64,000 nucleotides of DNA from Acanthochromis polyacanthus. Lineage: Eukaryota; Chordata; Actinopteri; Pomacentridae. Below, in pieces: positions 34,291 through 61,702 of the stretch; positions within the stretch are counted from its first letter, which is position 1, and the number at the start of each line of letters is the position of its first letter. Under the pieces are notes generated by a model. The model saw nothing but the letters and a program-made list of their open reading frames with translations. It ran no database searches and had not been told where the DNA came from. The stretch lies in assembly GCF_021347895.1 (NCBI RefSeq), contig NC_067131.1, positions 6,538,653 to 6,602,652 on the forward strand, given 5' to 3'. The position numbers were made by a program, and so were the translations under genes.

Positions 34291-36416
34291 ATAGTTTAGT
34301 ATGTCGTCCAAAATATGAAAAAAAAGTCATAGTTTAGTATGTGGTCCAAAATATGAAAAAAAAGTCATAGTTTCATATGTGGTCCAAAATATGAAAAAAA
34401 CGTCATAGTTTACTATGTCGTCCAAAATATGGAAAAAACGTCATAGTTCCGTATGTGGTCCAAAATATGAAAAAAACTTCATAGTTTCGTATGTGGTCCA
34501 AAATATGAAAAAAAAGTCATAGTTTAGTATGTGGTCCAAAATATGAAAAAAAAGTCATAGTTTCGTATGTGGTCCAAAATATGAAAAAAACGTCATAGTT
34601 TAGTATGTGGTGCAAAATACTGATGTTTTTGTAATATTTTGGATGACATACTGAACTATGAAGTTTTTTTTTTACATATTTAATGGGTTAACCCTAATGT
34701 CACAAAACCATCATGGTTTAGTATGTGGTCCAAAATATGAAAAAAAAGTCATAGTTTAGTATGTGGTCCAAAATATGAAAAAAATGTCATAGTTTCGTAT
34801 GTGGTCCAAAATATGAAAAAACGTCATAGTTTACTATGTCGTCCAAAATATGAAAAAAAAGGTCATAGTTTCGTATGTGGTCCAAAATATGAAAAAAAAG
34901 TCATAGTTTAGTATGTCGTCCAAAATATGAAAAAAAAGTCATAGTTTCGTATGTGGTCCAAAATATGAAAAAAAGTCATAGTTTAGTATGTGGTCTAAAA
35001 TATGAAAAAAAACGTCATAGTTTACTATGTCGTCCAAAATATGAAAAAAAACGTCATAGTTTAGTATGTGGTCCAAAATATGAAAAAAAAGTCATAGTTT
35101 AGTATGTCGTCTAAAATATGGAAAAAACGTCATAGTTTAGTATGTGGTGCAAAATACTGATGTTTTTGTAATATTTTGGATGACATACTGAACTATGAAG
35201 TTTTTTTTTTACATATTTAATGGGTTAACCCTAATGTCACAAAACCATCATGGTTTAGTATGTGGTCCAAAATATGAAAAAAACGTCATAGTTTCGTATG
35301 TGGTCCAAAATATGAAAAAACGTCATAGTTTACTATGTCGTCCAAAATATGAAAAAAAAGTCATAGTTTCGTATGTGGTCCAAAATATGAAAAAAAGTCA
35401 TAGTTTAGTATGTCGTCCAAAATATGAAAAAAAGTCATAGTTTCGTATGTGGTCCAAAATATGAAAAAAAAGTCATAGTTTCGTATGTGGTCCAAAATAT
35501 GAAAAAAAAGTCATAGTTTAGTATGTGGTCTAAAATATGAAAAAAAACGTCATAGTTTACTATGTCGTCCAAAATATGAAAAAAAACGTCATAGTTTAGT
35601 ATGTGGTGCAAAATACTGATGTTTTTGTAATATTTTGGATGACATACTGAACTATGAAGTTTTTTTTTTACATATTTAATGGGTTAACACTAATGTCACA
35701 AAACCATCATGGTTTAGTATGTCGTCCAAAATATGGAAAAACGTCATAGTTTACTATGTCGTCCAAAATATGAAAAAATGTCATAGTTTACTATGTCGTC
35801 CAAAATATGAAAAAAAACGTCATAGTTTCGTATGTGGTCCAAAATATGAAAAAAAAGTCATAGTTTAGTATGTGGTCTAAAATATGAAAAAAAACGTCAT
35901 AGTTTACTATGTCGTCCAAAATATGAAAAAAAAACGTCATAGTTTAGTATGTGGTCTAAAATATGGATAAAACGTCATAGTTTAGTATGTCGTCCAAAAT
36001 CTGGAAAAAAAGTCATAGTTTAGTATGTCATCCAAAATGTGAAAAAAAGTCATAGTTTAGTATGTGGTCTAAAATATGAAAAAACGTCATAGTTTAGTAT
36101 GTGGTCCAAAATATGAAAAAAAAGTCATAGTTTAGTATGTGGTCTAAAATATGGAAAAAACGTCATAGTTTAGTATGTCGTCCAAAATCTGGAAAAAAAG
36201 TCATAGTTTAGTATGTCATCCAAAATATGAAAAAACGTCACAGTTTAGTATGTCGTCCAAAATATGAAAAAACGTCATAGTTTAGTATGTCATCCAAAAT
36301 ATGAAAAAAAAGTCAAAGTTTAGTATGTCATCCAAAATATGGAAAAAAACGTCATAGTTTAGTATGTGGTCCAAAATATGGAAAAAAACGTCATAGTTTA
36401 GTATGTCATCCAAAAT

Positions 36417-36541
36417 GGAGGAAGGCGGAAGACATGCAACAGAAGGGCTGCAAGCGGGAATTGAACCCGGACCGCTGTGTCGGACACCAGTTCCTGTATG
36501 TGATTAACCCACTTAATCCATTGAGCTATACGGCCGCCCCC
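36417..36541 (-). mobile_element. tRNA-derived SINE copy 1 (tail missing) at the array inversion point
   Basis: On the minus strand it begins GGGGGCGGCCGTATAGCTCA. A-box-like TAGCTCAATGGATTAAG lies at about 36514-36530 and B-box-like GGTTCAATTCC at 36457-36467. The two boxes are further apart than in a normal tRNA. The body continues through GCAGCCCTTCTGTTGCATGT and stops at satellite sequence, without the AAAGGCTC tail seen in copies 2 and 3. Confidence 0.75.
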
Positions 36542-36689
36542 TTTTCCATATTTTGGACAACATACTAAAGTATGACTTTTTGTCATATTTTGAAGACATA
36601 CTAAACTTTGACGTTTTTTCATATTTTGGACGCCATACTAAAGTATGATTTTTTGTCATATTTTGGAAGACATACTAGACTGACATTTT

Positions 36690-37621
36690 TTTTATTTTTG
36701 AGCCTTTATTTGACGGGGTGGCTGAATCCCAAACCGCCCCCTACACACTATCCCTACACACCACCCCTCCGTTTGCGCGTTCCCGTGGAGGGTCCTCCAT
36801 ATTAAGGGCCGTCCCAAACCGCGTAGTGCGGAGGAAGAGTGGACTGTTCAGCCCTTAAATAGCGAGTCTGCATTGATGCTCACTCTGGACAACTTTTTCA
36901 GGAAGTGCAACGTCGAAATGGAGGAGGAAACAACATATTGATGTGAGTTCCACATGCGTCCATTATTTCTCCCACACCTTTTTCACACTGACAGAACATC
37001 ACAAAAAGAGTGATGTAAAAAGATAAATCAAAAGAAACAAATCTTCTTCTCTGCTGACGTTTGATTTAATTGTGCACCCCCTGACACCTTAAAATTTGAA
37101 CACAACTGACAGAATTCATTTATTCATTTATTCATTTGTTGGATTTGAAATGCCAGATAATAGGATTGGAAAAAATATGAGTGAAAAAAGTGGGATGCTT
37201 TCGTCTTCTGGAAGCAGCAGCGATCCTTGTTAGTTGCAACCTGTGCCACAGTGCTACAGCCATGCACAGTAGGCGTCTTTGTGTTACCATGGCGATGACG
37301 TCTTCCGTTTTCCGGTGAGGCGACAGGGCGTCCCATTCCTGACAATCGTATTTATACCCTCCCCCTTCAATAATAGGTGCCCTCCACAGCTGCGAGTGTG
37401 ACTTCTTTTGGAGTGACACTCGGTAGTGGAGGGGGAGTGTGTCGGGGGCGGTTTGGGATTCAGCCGGTAAGTGAATGAGTTACAGGAAACGGGGGAGAAG
37501 AGTGGGGGAAGACATGCAACAGAAGGGCTGCGAGCGGGAATTGAACCCAGGCCGCTGTGTCAAACACCAGTTCCTGTATGTGATTAACCCACTTAAACCA
37601 TTGAGCTATACGGCCGCCCCC
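36690..37621 (-). mobile_element. tRNA-derived SINE copy 2, split by a DNA transposon
   Basis: The head (minus strand, from 37621) has the same GGCGGCCGTATAGCTCAATG start and GGTTCAATTCC B box as copy 1. The body runs to 37466, is interrupted by the element at 36720-37465, and resumes at 36719-36690 as the tail containing AAAGGCTCAAAAA. Confidence 0.78.
36720..37465. mobile_element. 746 bp non-autonomous TIR DNA transposon inside SINE copy 2
   Basis: The ends are inverted repeats: GGCTGAATCCCAAACCGCCC at the left, and its reverse complement GGGCGGTTTGGGATTCAGCC closing at 37465. An apparent 3 bp target duplication (GGT, 36717-36719 and 37466-37468) would fit PIF/Harbinger-type elements, but three bases are weak evidence. 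No transposase frame is present. The neighbouring SINE halves become continuous when the element is removed, which confirms the borders. Confidence 0.82.
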
Positions 37622-37859
37622 TTTTCTGTATTTTGGACGACGTGCTAAACTATGACCTTTTTTTTTCCATATTTTGGACAACATACTAAAGTATGTTATT
37701 TTTTTCATATTTTGGATGACATACTAAACTGACTTTTTTTCCATATTTTGGACCACATACTAAACTATGATGGTTTTGTCATATTTTGGACGACATACTA
37801 AACTACAGCGTTTTTTTTCATATTTTGGATGACATACTAAACTTTGACTTTTTTTTTTT

Positions 37860-38043
37860 TTTAAATTTTTGAGCCTTTTTTCAACAGGGTAAGTGAGTGA
37901 GTTACAGGGAATGTGGGAGAAGAGTTGGGGGAAGACATGCAGCAAAGGGCCGTGAGCGGGAATTGAACCCGGGCCACTGCGTCGGACACCAGCTCCTGTA
38001 CATGATTAGCCCACTTAAACCACTGAGCTATTCAGTCGCCCCC
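37860..38043 (-). mobile_element. tRNA-derived SINE copy 3 (full length)
   Basis: On the minus strand it runs from GGGGGCGACTGAATAGCTCA through a GGTTCAATTCC B box and the shared body (CTTCCCCCAACTC, CCTGTAACTCACTCACTTAC) to a tail with AAAAAGGCTCAAAAATTTAA. The A-box half has more substitutions than copies 1 and 2. Confidence 0.78.
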
Positions 38044-38265
38044 TTTTCAATATTTTGGACGACATACTAAACTATGATGTTTTTTTCATATTTTGATGAC
38101 ATACAAAAGTATGACGTTTTTGTCATATTTTGGACAACATACTAGACTATGATGTTTTTTTTCCAATATTTTGGATGACATACTAAAATATGTTTTTGTC
38201 ATATTTTGGATGATATACTAAATTATGACTTTTTGGTCACATTTTGGACGACATGCTACGTCCAG

Positions 38266-38559
38266 TACAGGGCTATGAGCTCAAATGAAAGCTGTATCAT
38301 ATTTAACTTTAAACCCTAGAAGTTCTTGCAACATTCAACCACCATATCACACCCTATATACAACATTCAGAATTAGGTAGAGATGCAGGAGGCATTTTAA
38401 TGCTTTTATGATTCTTATTTATAGAGTGAACATGTGTATTGGCAGAGAAGGCGTCCATACTGCCCAAGCTTCTGCAGTTAGATTTCCTTGTTGGACGTTC
38501 AGGATCAGTGTATGTCAGGAAATAAACACAAGTCCACTTTTGTATCTTCTTCTGAACAT
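38266..38559. other. Short unique stretch between satellite and glud1 3' end
   Basis: No monomers, gene or repeat family is recognised. It separates the last degenerate satellite unit from the probable glud1 poly(A) signal. Confidence 0.5.
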
Positions 38560-39459
38560 TTTATTGGTTTCAAAAAAATATGAATAAAATAAAAATAGAA
38601 AGTAATTTCCTCCAAAATAATTTTGATGCTGAGAAACTGGACGGTTACAACTGAGGAAAATTCAACCAGGGGCTGGGCGATCACAGTGACACCTCGCCCA
38701 GTCCCTGCTCCTCTTTCTTGGCCAGTGGAGGATTCGGGGAGAAGCTGCGTTTAGGACAAAAGCGACAGGAAGGGAGGAGAAAAAAAAAACCGTCAAAGAG
38801 GGCGATGAGTACGGGAGCATCCACTGAATCCTAAACAGTAAAAACACTATGAAAAAAAAAAAAGAAAGTTCTTCTTGGGAATTCGAAATCTTGGCAACTT
38901 CACCACTAATCTTTACACCTTAAGAGTGAGAAGACAAACTCGACAGCAATAAAATTGTCTTTTATTCACATGAAATTAATTCTAAATCCCTTTTAATAAG
39001 TGCTAGACTGAAGTGGCCGTCTCCTTTTCAGAGCAGACCTCTTTCTGAAATAAGGCATCTGTAGTGCTGTCAACTGAAACAAATGCAACACATGCATTCA
39101 GCGACCGCAAAAAGAGGCGAGGACACGGCTGCCGTACAACAACATCACTAACGTAGTGGCTGAAGGAGGGACAAGTTCTTTTATTCCCTCTTGTGATGGC
39201 GCGCTCTGTTTTATCTCAGGCAAAAACTAGAACAGGGCCGATATCTAAACAGAGATGTGATGGCAGCACAAAGATCACAGGATAAATAGCGGACTCGCCA
39301 ACGTGTCGCTGCATGTGTGCGCGTGAAAGAGCCAACGAGCTGCGGTAAACAGTGATATGTTCTGAAGGCTGTTTCTAGGAGGTGGAGGGAGGCGGGAGAG
39401 GAGGATCGATAGCAGGAGGGCCGGAGGAAGGGAGTAAAGCGTGGGTCCCGATTGGACGC
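38560..39459 (-). other. glud1 3'UTR with poly(A) signal
   Basis: A TTTATT at 38560-38565 is AATAAA on the minus strand, about 0.9 kb past the glud1 stop, and is the first good signal after it. This places the 3'UTR at roughly 38540-39459. The exact cleavage site is not visible. Confidence 0.55.
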
Positions 39460-56553
<17,094 letters not shown>

Positions 56554-56830
56554 GACTGGGACTAGCTAACCGTGTAACGGAACGAATAAAGAGGCAACTA
56601 AACAACAAGGACGATGGGGGTGACGACAGGAGAGGGGTAAATGAGCGACTGCAGCTCCTCACCGTGTCCCGTCCTCTGGCCGAGTGAGGAATGGCATCCT
56701 GCGTCCGTTTGCTTTAAAAGGCAGCGCGAGCCGAGGAGCGCAATGGGGGCTCCTCGAAACGCACGCGGAAGAGGAGGGCCGCTGAGCTCGTGCGTGGCAG
56801 TTGACAGCGCGCGCTCCTGAGACTGCGCTG
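56554..56830 (-). promoter_or_regulatory. glud1 promoter and 5'UTR, GC-rich and TATA-less
   Basis: Sequence upstream of the glud1 start codon (56553) is GC- and CpG-rich up to about 56830, in contrast to the AT-rich flank beyond 56870. This is the pattern of a CpG-island promoter of a housekeeping gene. No TATA box is evident. Confidence 0.55.
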
Positions 56831-57245
56831 TCGCTTTTGTGACAGAAAGTGAAAAGAAAAAGAAAGAAAAATGCCGCGTAAATGACTTCGTTCTTACACA
56901 GTCGGCGATGTCGAGGTTAAAATTCTGTTTTGAAGCAGGATTTTGTACCATAGTCTGATGGTTGCAGTTGAGCTGTACTGGCTGAAACTGGTTAGCATTA
57001 TGTAACGAAGTAAATTTACTCGAGTACTGTGCTTACTAGTACAAATCTGATGCATTTGAATATTTCTGTTTCTGCAACTTCATTATTATCCTAATATTTA
57101 TATTTATGTGGTAAAGGTAGTTACTTTAACAGTTTCAAATCAATTATACCAAATATATTAAACAACTACATTATGCTGTATTGTTATAGGTTATGAAAAT
57201 GTGATAATAAATTGCTGCAATTCAGCATTATTTAAGTCTTTAAAA

Positions 57246-57908
57246 GGAATTTCACCTGTCCTGGAAACGCCAATGATTTTCTGCAGCAAATGGAGGTTGA
57301 TCAAACCTTGAAAGTTGGTGCCACCAAATCCTACAGGTGTCCAACTTTTCTTGATTACTTACAACCCCCTCTGTCTGCATAAAAGTAGTGTGGTTACCAC
57401 AGCATTTTGCAGTGCCATGCAGCACCCTCTGGTATGCATCTAGTTGGTCAGGGGTTTGTCCTACAGCAAGATAATGACCCAAAACACATGTCCAAGCTAT
57501 TCCAGAACTACGTTAGGAAAATAGAACCAGATTGTGAGCTTGAAAACATGGAGTGGTCAACACGATCTCCAGATTTGGGAAGGTCTAAACAGACGAGTGA
57601 AAGCAAAGCATGTTACAAGTTCCACACGTTTATGGGAACTTCTGCAACAGAGTTGGGAAGAATATTTGATTTCCATTGTGGAGAGAATGCCATGAGTGTG
57701 TTCAGCTGTTTTATCTGCCAAAGGGGGCTACTTTGATGAGTCAAAAGTTTAAAATACATTTTGGTTTTTAAATTGATTTGTTCTTTTACTTAATTTGTTT
57801 ATTTGTTCGATGCTTGTATTTCACAGTAAAGTGTGATATTAACATGCAGAATTTCCATTAAAAAACTAGAAAAACAGAGGTCTTCTAAAACCTTTGACCG
57901 GTAGTGTA
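57246..57908 (+). mobile_element. Decayed Tc1-like DNA transposon (transposase C-terminal part)
   Basis: Around 57440-57590 the + strand encodes QGFVLQQDNDPKHMSKLFQN and then MEWSTRSPDL, the DNDPKH and SPDL blocks of Tc1-family DDE transposases. A later out-of-frame GYFDES-like piece near 57725 is the usual C-terminus. The right end CCTTTGACCGGTAGTGTA (to about 57908) is the typical Tc1 terminal repeat. The left terminus and the N-terminal half are missing, and frameshifts have broken the frame, so the copy is inactive. The left border is approximate. Confidence 0.82.
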
Positions 57909-58609
57909 TATTAATATTTTTTTATGTGTCTAGAGGCGTTTGGCTGCAGCTGCAGGCTGTGCACCGGCCTGGTGATTGCAGCATCACACTTTTGTACTTT
58001 GTGGTTTGATCAAAGGGTCTGTGCAAGACCGGCATGCTGTCATCAGCAGTTCCCCTGACCTGTTGAGTGAATGACGCAGCCGTGAGGGAAGAGAGAGGGT
58101 GAATCAGGTGGGAGGATGTGGTTGCATCAGTCTTTAACCTCCCTCTTGTACATCAATAATTAATGAGAGGGTTGATCTGATGATGCACAGTTTCTGACTA
58201 TGAGCACAAATAATTTACTATTACTGGCTTCCACTGGAATATGTCTGTATTGGCCTGTGGTGTCAGTAAGAGTAGGAAATTGCAGCCGATCTGTAACTGT
58301 GTGAATGCTAACAATGCTAATATTTTTCATGCTATGATTTTATTAGAATAACTAGATAACAAAACACAGAAGCAGTTGATGTGGATGTCATTAGTTTTGC
58401 AGGAACTTATTCAGAAATCAACTAAAGTTCAGTCTCTGAAGGGTCACAAGCTTAATGGAAATCTGTTTTAGCTCCTCTGGAAACCATTAATTTCTATTAA
58501 ATTGTGGCCCAGCTCATCTAGTAGATGCTAAAATATGTTGCTGTACAAGTGAAGTGTTTAATCTGACAAGCAGCAAATAAAAACTCAAAGAATCCCCAAA
58601 GTCAGTACA

Positions 58610-58750
58610 GTACAGCATCTGGTAGGTATTAATGTCTGTGCAAAATTTCATGGCAATCCATCCCATACTTGTTGAAAGGTTTATGTTTGGACTGGAGAGG
58701 TGAACCGACATCTTCATCCACAGCGCCGCTGCAAGTGTGGCTAAAAATAA
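58610..58750. repeat. Teleost dispersed repeat fragment
   Basis: The blocks TGCAAAATTTCATGGCAATC, GTTGAAAGGTTT, GGTGAACCGACAT and GCGCCGCTGCAAGTGTGGCT occur in the order known from a widespread fish interspersed repeat. Ends are not defined. Confidence 0.5.
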
Positions 58751-59150
58751 AAGCATGAAAATTGGCATTGAAAACAGATGATTGACTGCTGAGAGCTGCT
58801 CATATCAGTGCTGGCCTTCAAAAGCTGCAGAAACCCAACATGAAACCTGGCATCAGTGGACGGAGCTCAATCGTAAAACCCACCAGAGCTTGCAAAGTCG
58901 CTACGAATGTGTTTGTGCAGGAATTTCCACTTTCTATCAAAATGCATGAATGGATGTGCATACAAGCATATGTGTGCAATTATGTCTAAATTACACTGGG
59001 TAATTTAGGGCAGCAGGACACTCGTGTTGTGCACATGTGTGGTTGTGAATAAAGATTAGCAGGAGAGGGGTGTGTGTAAGGAGATTTTCATTAGAGGCCT
59101 CAAAATTCAGTATAAATATCAGTTAATCAGCACTTTTTATGTGTTTATAT

Positions 59151-59711
59151 ACAGGGTGTCCATACAGTCTCTTTACAATTTTAACAATTTATTACAAAGA
59201 CAGTTAATAAGATATCTTAACCAGATTTGTTTTATTGTAATTAGTGGTTGTCAGAGTTTTTCTACCTCATTTATTACATCTCTATACGGTTTAGATTATC
59301 ACATTGTAGAAACAGTATGACAGACGTAATAATACCTAACAGATGTCACAACTGACAAAATAAGAACCAAAAAAACTCAGAAATTTTCAGATTACTACCA
59401 CCATTACTTGCACGAAGCACATCAAGACGGTACTCGATTTCTTGCCATGTTCGCTGTAGAATAGCCTCTTCAATGGTGGCACTGACATCAGAAATCTTTT
59501 GCTTCAAGTCAGTAATGTCCCGCATCTTTGTTCGATACATGATATCTTTAACATAACATCATAGAAAGAAGTCCAAAGGAGTGATATCTTTATACCTTCT
59601 CTTGAGGAGTAGCCATTTTTTAGGGTTTCATTTAACAGCACGTCTTTCACCAACGAGATACTAACGAGATTCTTAAAATTGTTAGGAGACCGTATGGACA
59701 CCCTATATTTA
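59151..59711 (-). mobile_element. Decayed mariner/IS630-type element with both TIRs
   Basis: The left end (59153 on) reads CAGGGTGTCCATACAGTCTC and the right end closes GAGACCGTATGGACACCCT (to about 59710). The inverted repeats are about 32 bp with few mismatches and abut TA on both sides. On the minus strand 59346-59540 encodes RTKMRDITDLKQKISDVSAT and then RTWQEIEYRLDVLRASNG, the C-terminus of mariner-type transposases. An upstream SLLWTSFYDVM piece matches the usual FLWGYVKD block in decayed form. At 0.56 kb it is internally deleted and inactive. Confidence 0.82.
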
Positions 59712-60929
59712 TGCTGTCCATTGGTGCAGTTTCTCAGACACTGTAGATGTTCCATATCTGCTGTAAATCTCTCCCTCTGAGCAGCAGCCAACAGGTGAGT
59801 CATATTTGGGGCCTCCACAAGACTTTTCCATCAGATATTTTTGTGCCTCGTACATCTTTATAACAGTGCGTCTGCGCCCACAGCTACAGCGGCGTGGAAG
59901 TATGCGCCTCTTATATGAGACGTTAACACTGTTTCACTCACAAACGTCACAGTGTGAACATTGTTTGTCGCTCTACACGCCACACAGAGAGCCACAATGT
60001 GAGTGCTGAGCTCGTCCAAATGAGGCCCTGACCTGGGCTTACACCTGTGGACTCTGCACATGAGATAAGATTAGATCCTCTTCCTGGGATGCGGGTACAA
60101 ATATCAGTGCATATGGTTTGACAGAGCTACTGTACAAATATGCGATTGCTCAATACGAAATGCAAGATAAATCAGAGCGTCTTCTTTTATATGTGCAGTT
60201 TATTGCTGATTCAGTTGGTCAGGCTCTAAATCTAGTTTTCAACATCCTGTAGCGTCACTCTGATGTCACTTGCACAAAGTGATCAATACTAACCCTGTTA
60301 CTCATGCCAACTGGCACAAAATTAAGCAATACTTCACTACTACTAATGCGATAATGACACAACTTATCTCCTCATTGTTCTGTCTGTGCATTACAAGGCC
60401 ATATAACTTTATTGACTCTAATAGCTGATATCTGGAAAGCAGGCTGAGATGAAGACACACAAATTTGGCTTCACAGAATCAGAGAGAAATCATCTGGACT
60501 TTCATAGGCTTGTGTGTTCTATCTGTTCCTTCTAGTAGATAAGCAAACAGCAGTAAAGATAATCTGAAGCCGTGCGTGCAGCTGAAGCTACAGGAGAGCA
60601 TGCACATGCAGCCCTGGCCAGATATAGATGTAGGACAAAAACAGCTTCAAAAAAGGTTTTCTATATATACTTAATGTGCAAATAAATGTATGGATGCAGT
60701 GTTTTGAACTACAGGAGTAACAAAATCCATGTGGGGATGTAGTGTTCAATACAGCACAGTCGCATGATTTAATAACCCCAATAACCCCCAAGTGGTTTAG
60801 CAGGAACACACAAACCATAAAAACTAAATAAAGAACTGTCTGTAGCTCAACTGTGATAAATATTTGTTCATTGTTGCCATTTCTGCAGTGATTTCTTGTT
60901 ATTTTCACACCTTCAGTCTGGGATGTTCA

Positions 60930-61060
60930 GCAGATTTAACACAACTTTAGCTTCCATCCTGAACACAGTTCACCAGTCCCAATGCTAAGCTAAGCTAAGG
61001 TAGCAACTGAGCCATTAGCATTAGTCAGTTAGGACACCTTCTGACACTGAAATGAACTGA
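60930..61060. repeat. Fragment of the GCTAAGCTAAGCTAA dispersed repeat
   Basis: AATGCTAAGCTAAGCTAAGG near 60980 is shared with the repeat at about 3840 in the window. Only the core is recognisable. Confidence 0.4.
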
Positions 61061-61675
61061 TTTTTCGAGAAAAGCTGACCACATTTAGTGTTTAAAATGC
61101 TGACATAGTCAAGCCTTTCTACACTCTGGAAAATACGTTCAAAAAAGCTTCGAGCTCTGTTGTAAGAAATATGTTGGCTGAGTGAAGCTATAAGGCCAAA
61201 AGACTTGTCATTTCTTAATTTTAGCTTCTAGCCCCTTTCAGACTGGATTCTGTAGCGATACCGAAGAAAACTTTAACTTAAAATACCAGCTGCTCATCCG
61301 AACTGATTTTGCATCAGTAATATATTCGTGAACTTGCAGGTTTTCAATTTCCTCCATTCAGACACTGATCAGTCTGGAACCTGCTTTTCATTTCACAGTT
61401 GAGCAAAATGTATTTATAAAGCACATTTTAAACAACAGAAGTTGATTCAAAGTCCAACTGTTCATATTGTCCAATTGTATATATTGTAGTAATATTAAAC
61501 TAAAATTACAAATTTACCTAAGGTAAACATTAAAATAGAATAAAACAAATAAAAATAACAATAATGTTCTAATTTGTCTAATTTTTATGCTAAGAATATG
61601 GTCATACGTGATGATATTAGTGTTGGTGTTCTGTTGGGTTTGTGGGCTGTCTGCGTCTTAACATGCTAATAAAGT

Positions 61676-61702
61676 ATTATTCTATTCTATTCTATTCTAT
61701 TA
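61676..61702. repeat. (ATTCT)n minisatellite with LINE-like 3' end
   Basis: Five ATTCT units follow AATAAAGTATT. This is the same pentamer, in opposite orientation, as the AATAG run at 12410, and again looks like a retroelement 3' tail. Confidence 0.7.

Larger units (their letters stand above)
18491..36416. repeat. Satellite array of a 36-39 bp monomer with higher-order structure, about 18 kb
   Basis: The monomer reads roughly GTCATAGTTTAGTATGTGG followed by TCCAAAATATGAAAAAAA, with the poly(A) length varying from 5 to 10. At about 37 bp each, nearly 480 copies would fit. Recurrent variants are TCGTATGTGG, ACTATGTCG, AGCATGTGG and ACGTC/AAGTC/ATGTC. A fixed spacer (ACTGATGTTTTTGTAATATT through CCTAATGTCACAAAACCATC) interrupts the monomers; I count 30, starting near 18402 (founder), 19618, 20190, 20761 and so on to 35618. 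The array is non-coding: monomer length is not a multiple of three and any frame is short. Confidence 0.96.
36541..38265. repeat. Inverted-orientation satellite monomers interspersed with SINEs
   Basis: At 36541-36690, 37622-37860 and 38044-38265 the monomers read CATATTTTGGACGACATACT then AAACTATGAC, the reverse complement of the main array. They are more diverged from each other than monomers in the main array. Confidence 0.85.

Noticed and set aside
22967..35440. Repetitive reading frames of 60-80 codons within the satellite (VQNMKK- or HILDHI-type peptides)
   Set aside because: They exist only because the monomer has few stops. They change phase whenever the poly(A) length varies and have no promoter, splice or start context.
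18491..36416. Resemblance to a CRISPR array (short repeats at regular spacing)
   Set aside because: There are no unique spacers, every unit is the same sequence, and the surroundings are vertebrate genes with introns.
36417..38043. Functional tRNA genes on the minus strand
   Set aside because: A- and B-box-like motifs are present, but their separation is too large, the stems do not close as a cloverleaf, and three tailed copies point to a SINE.
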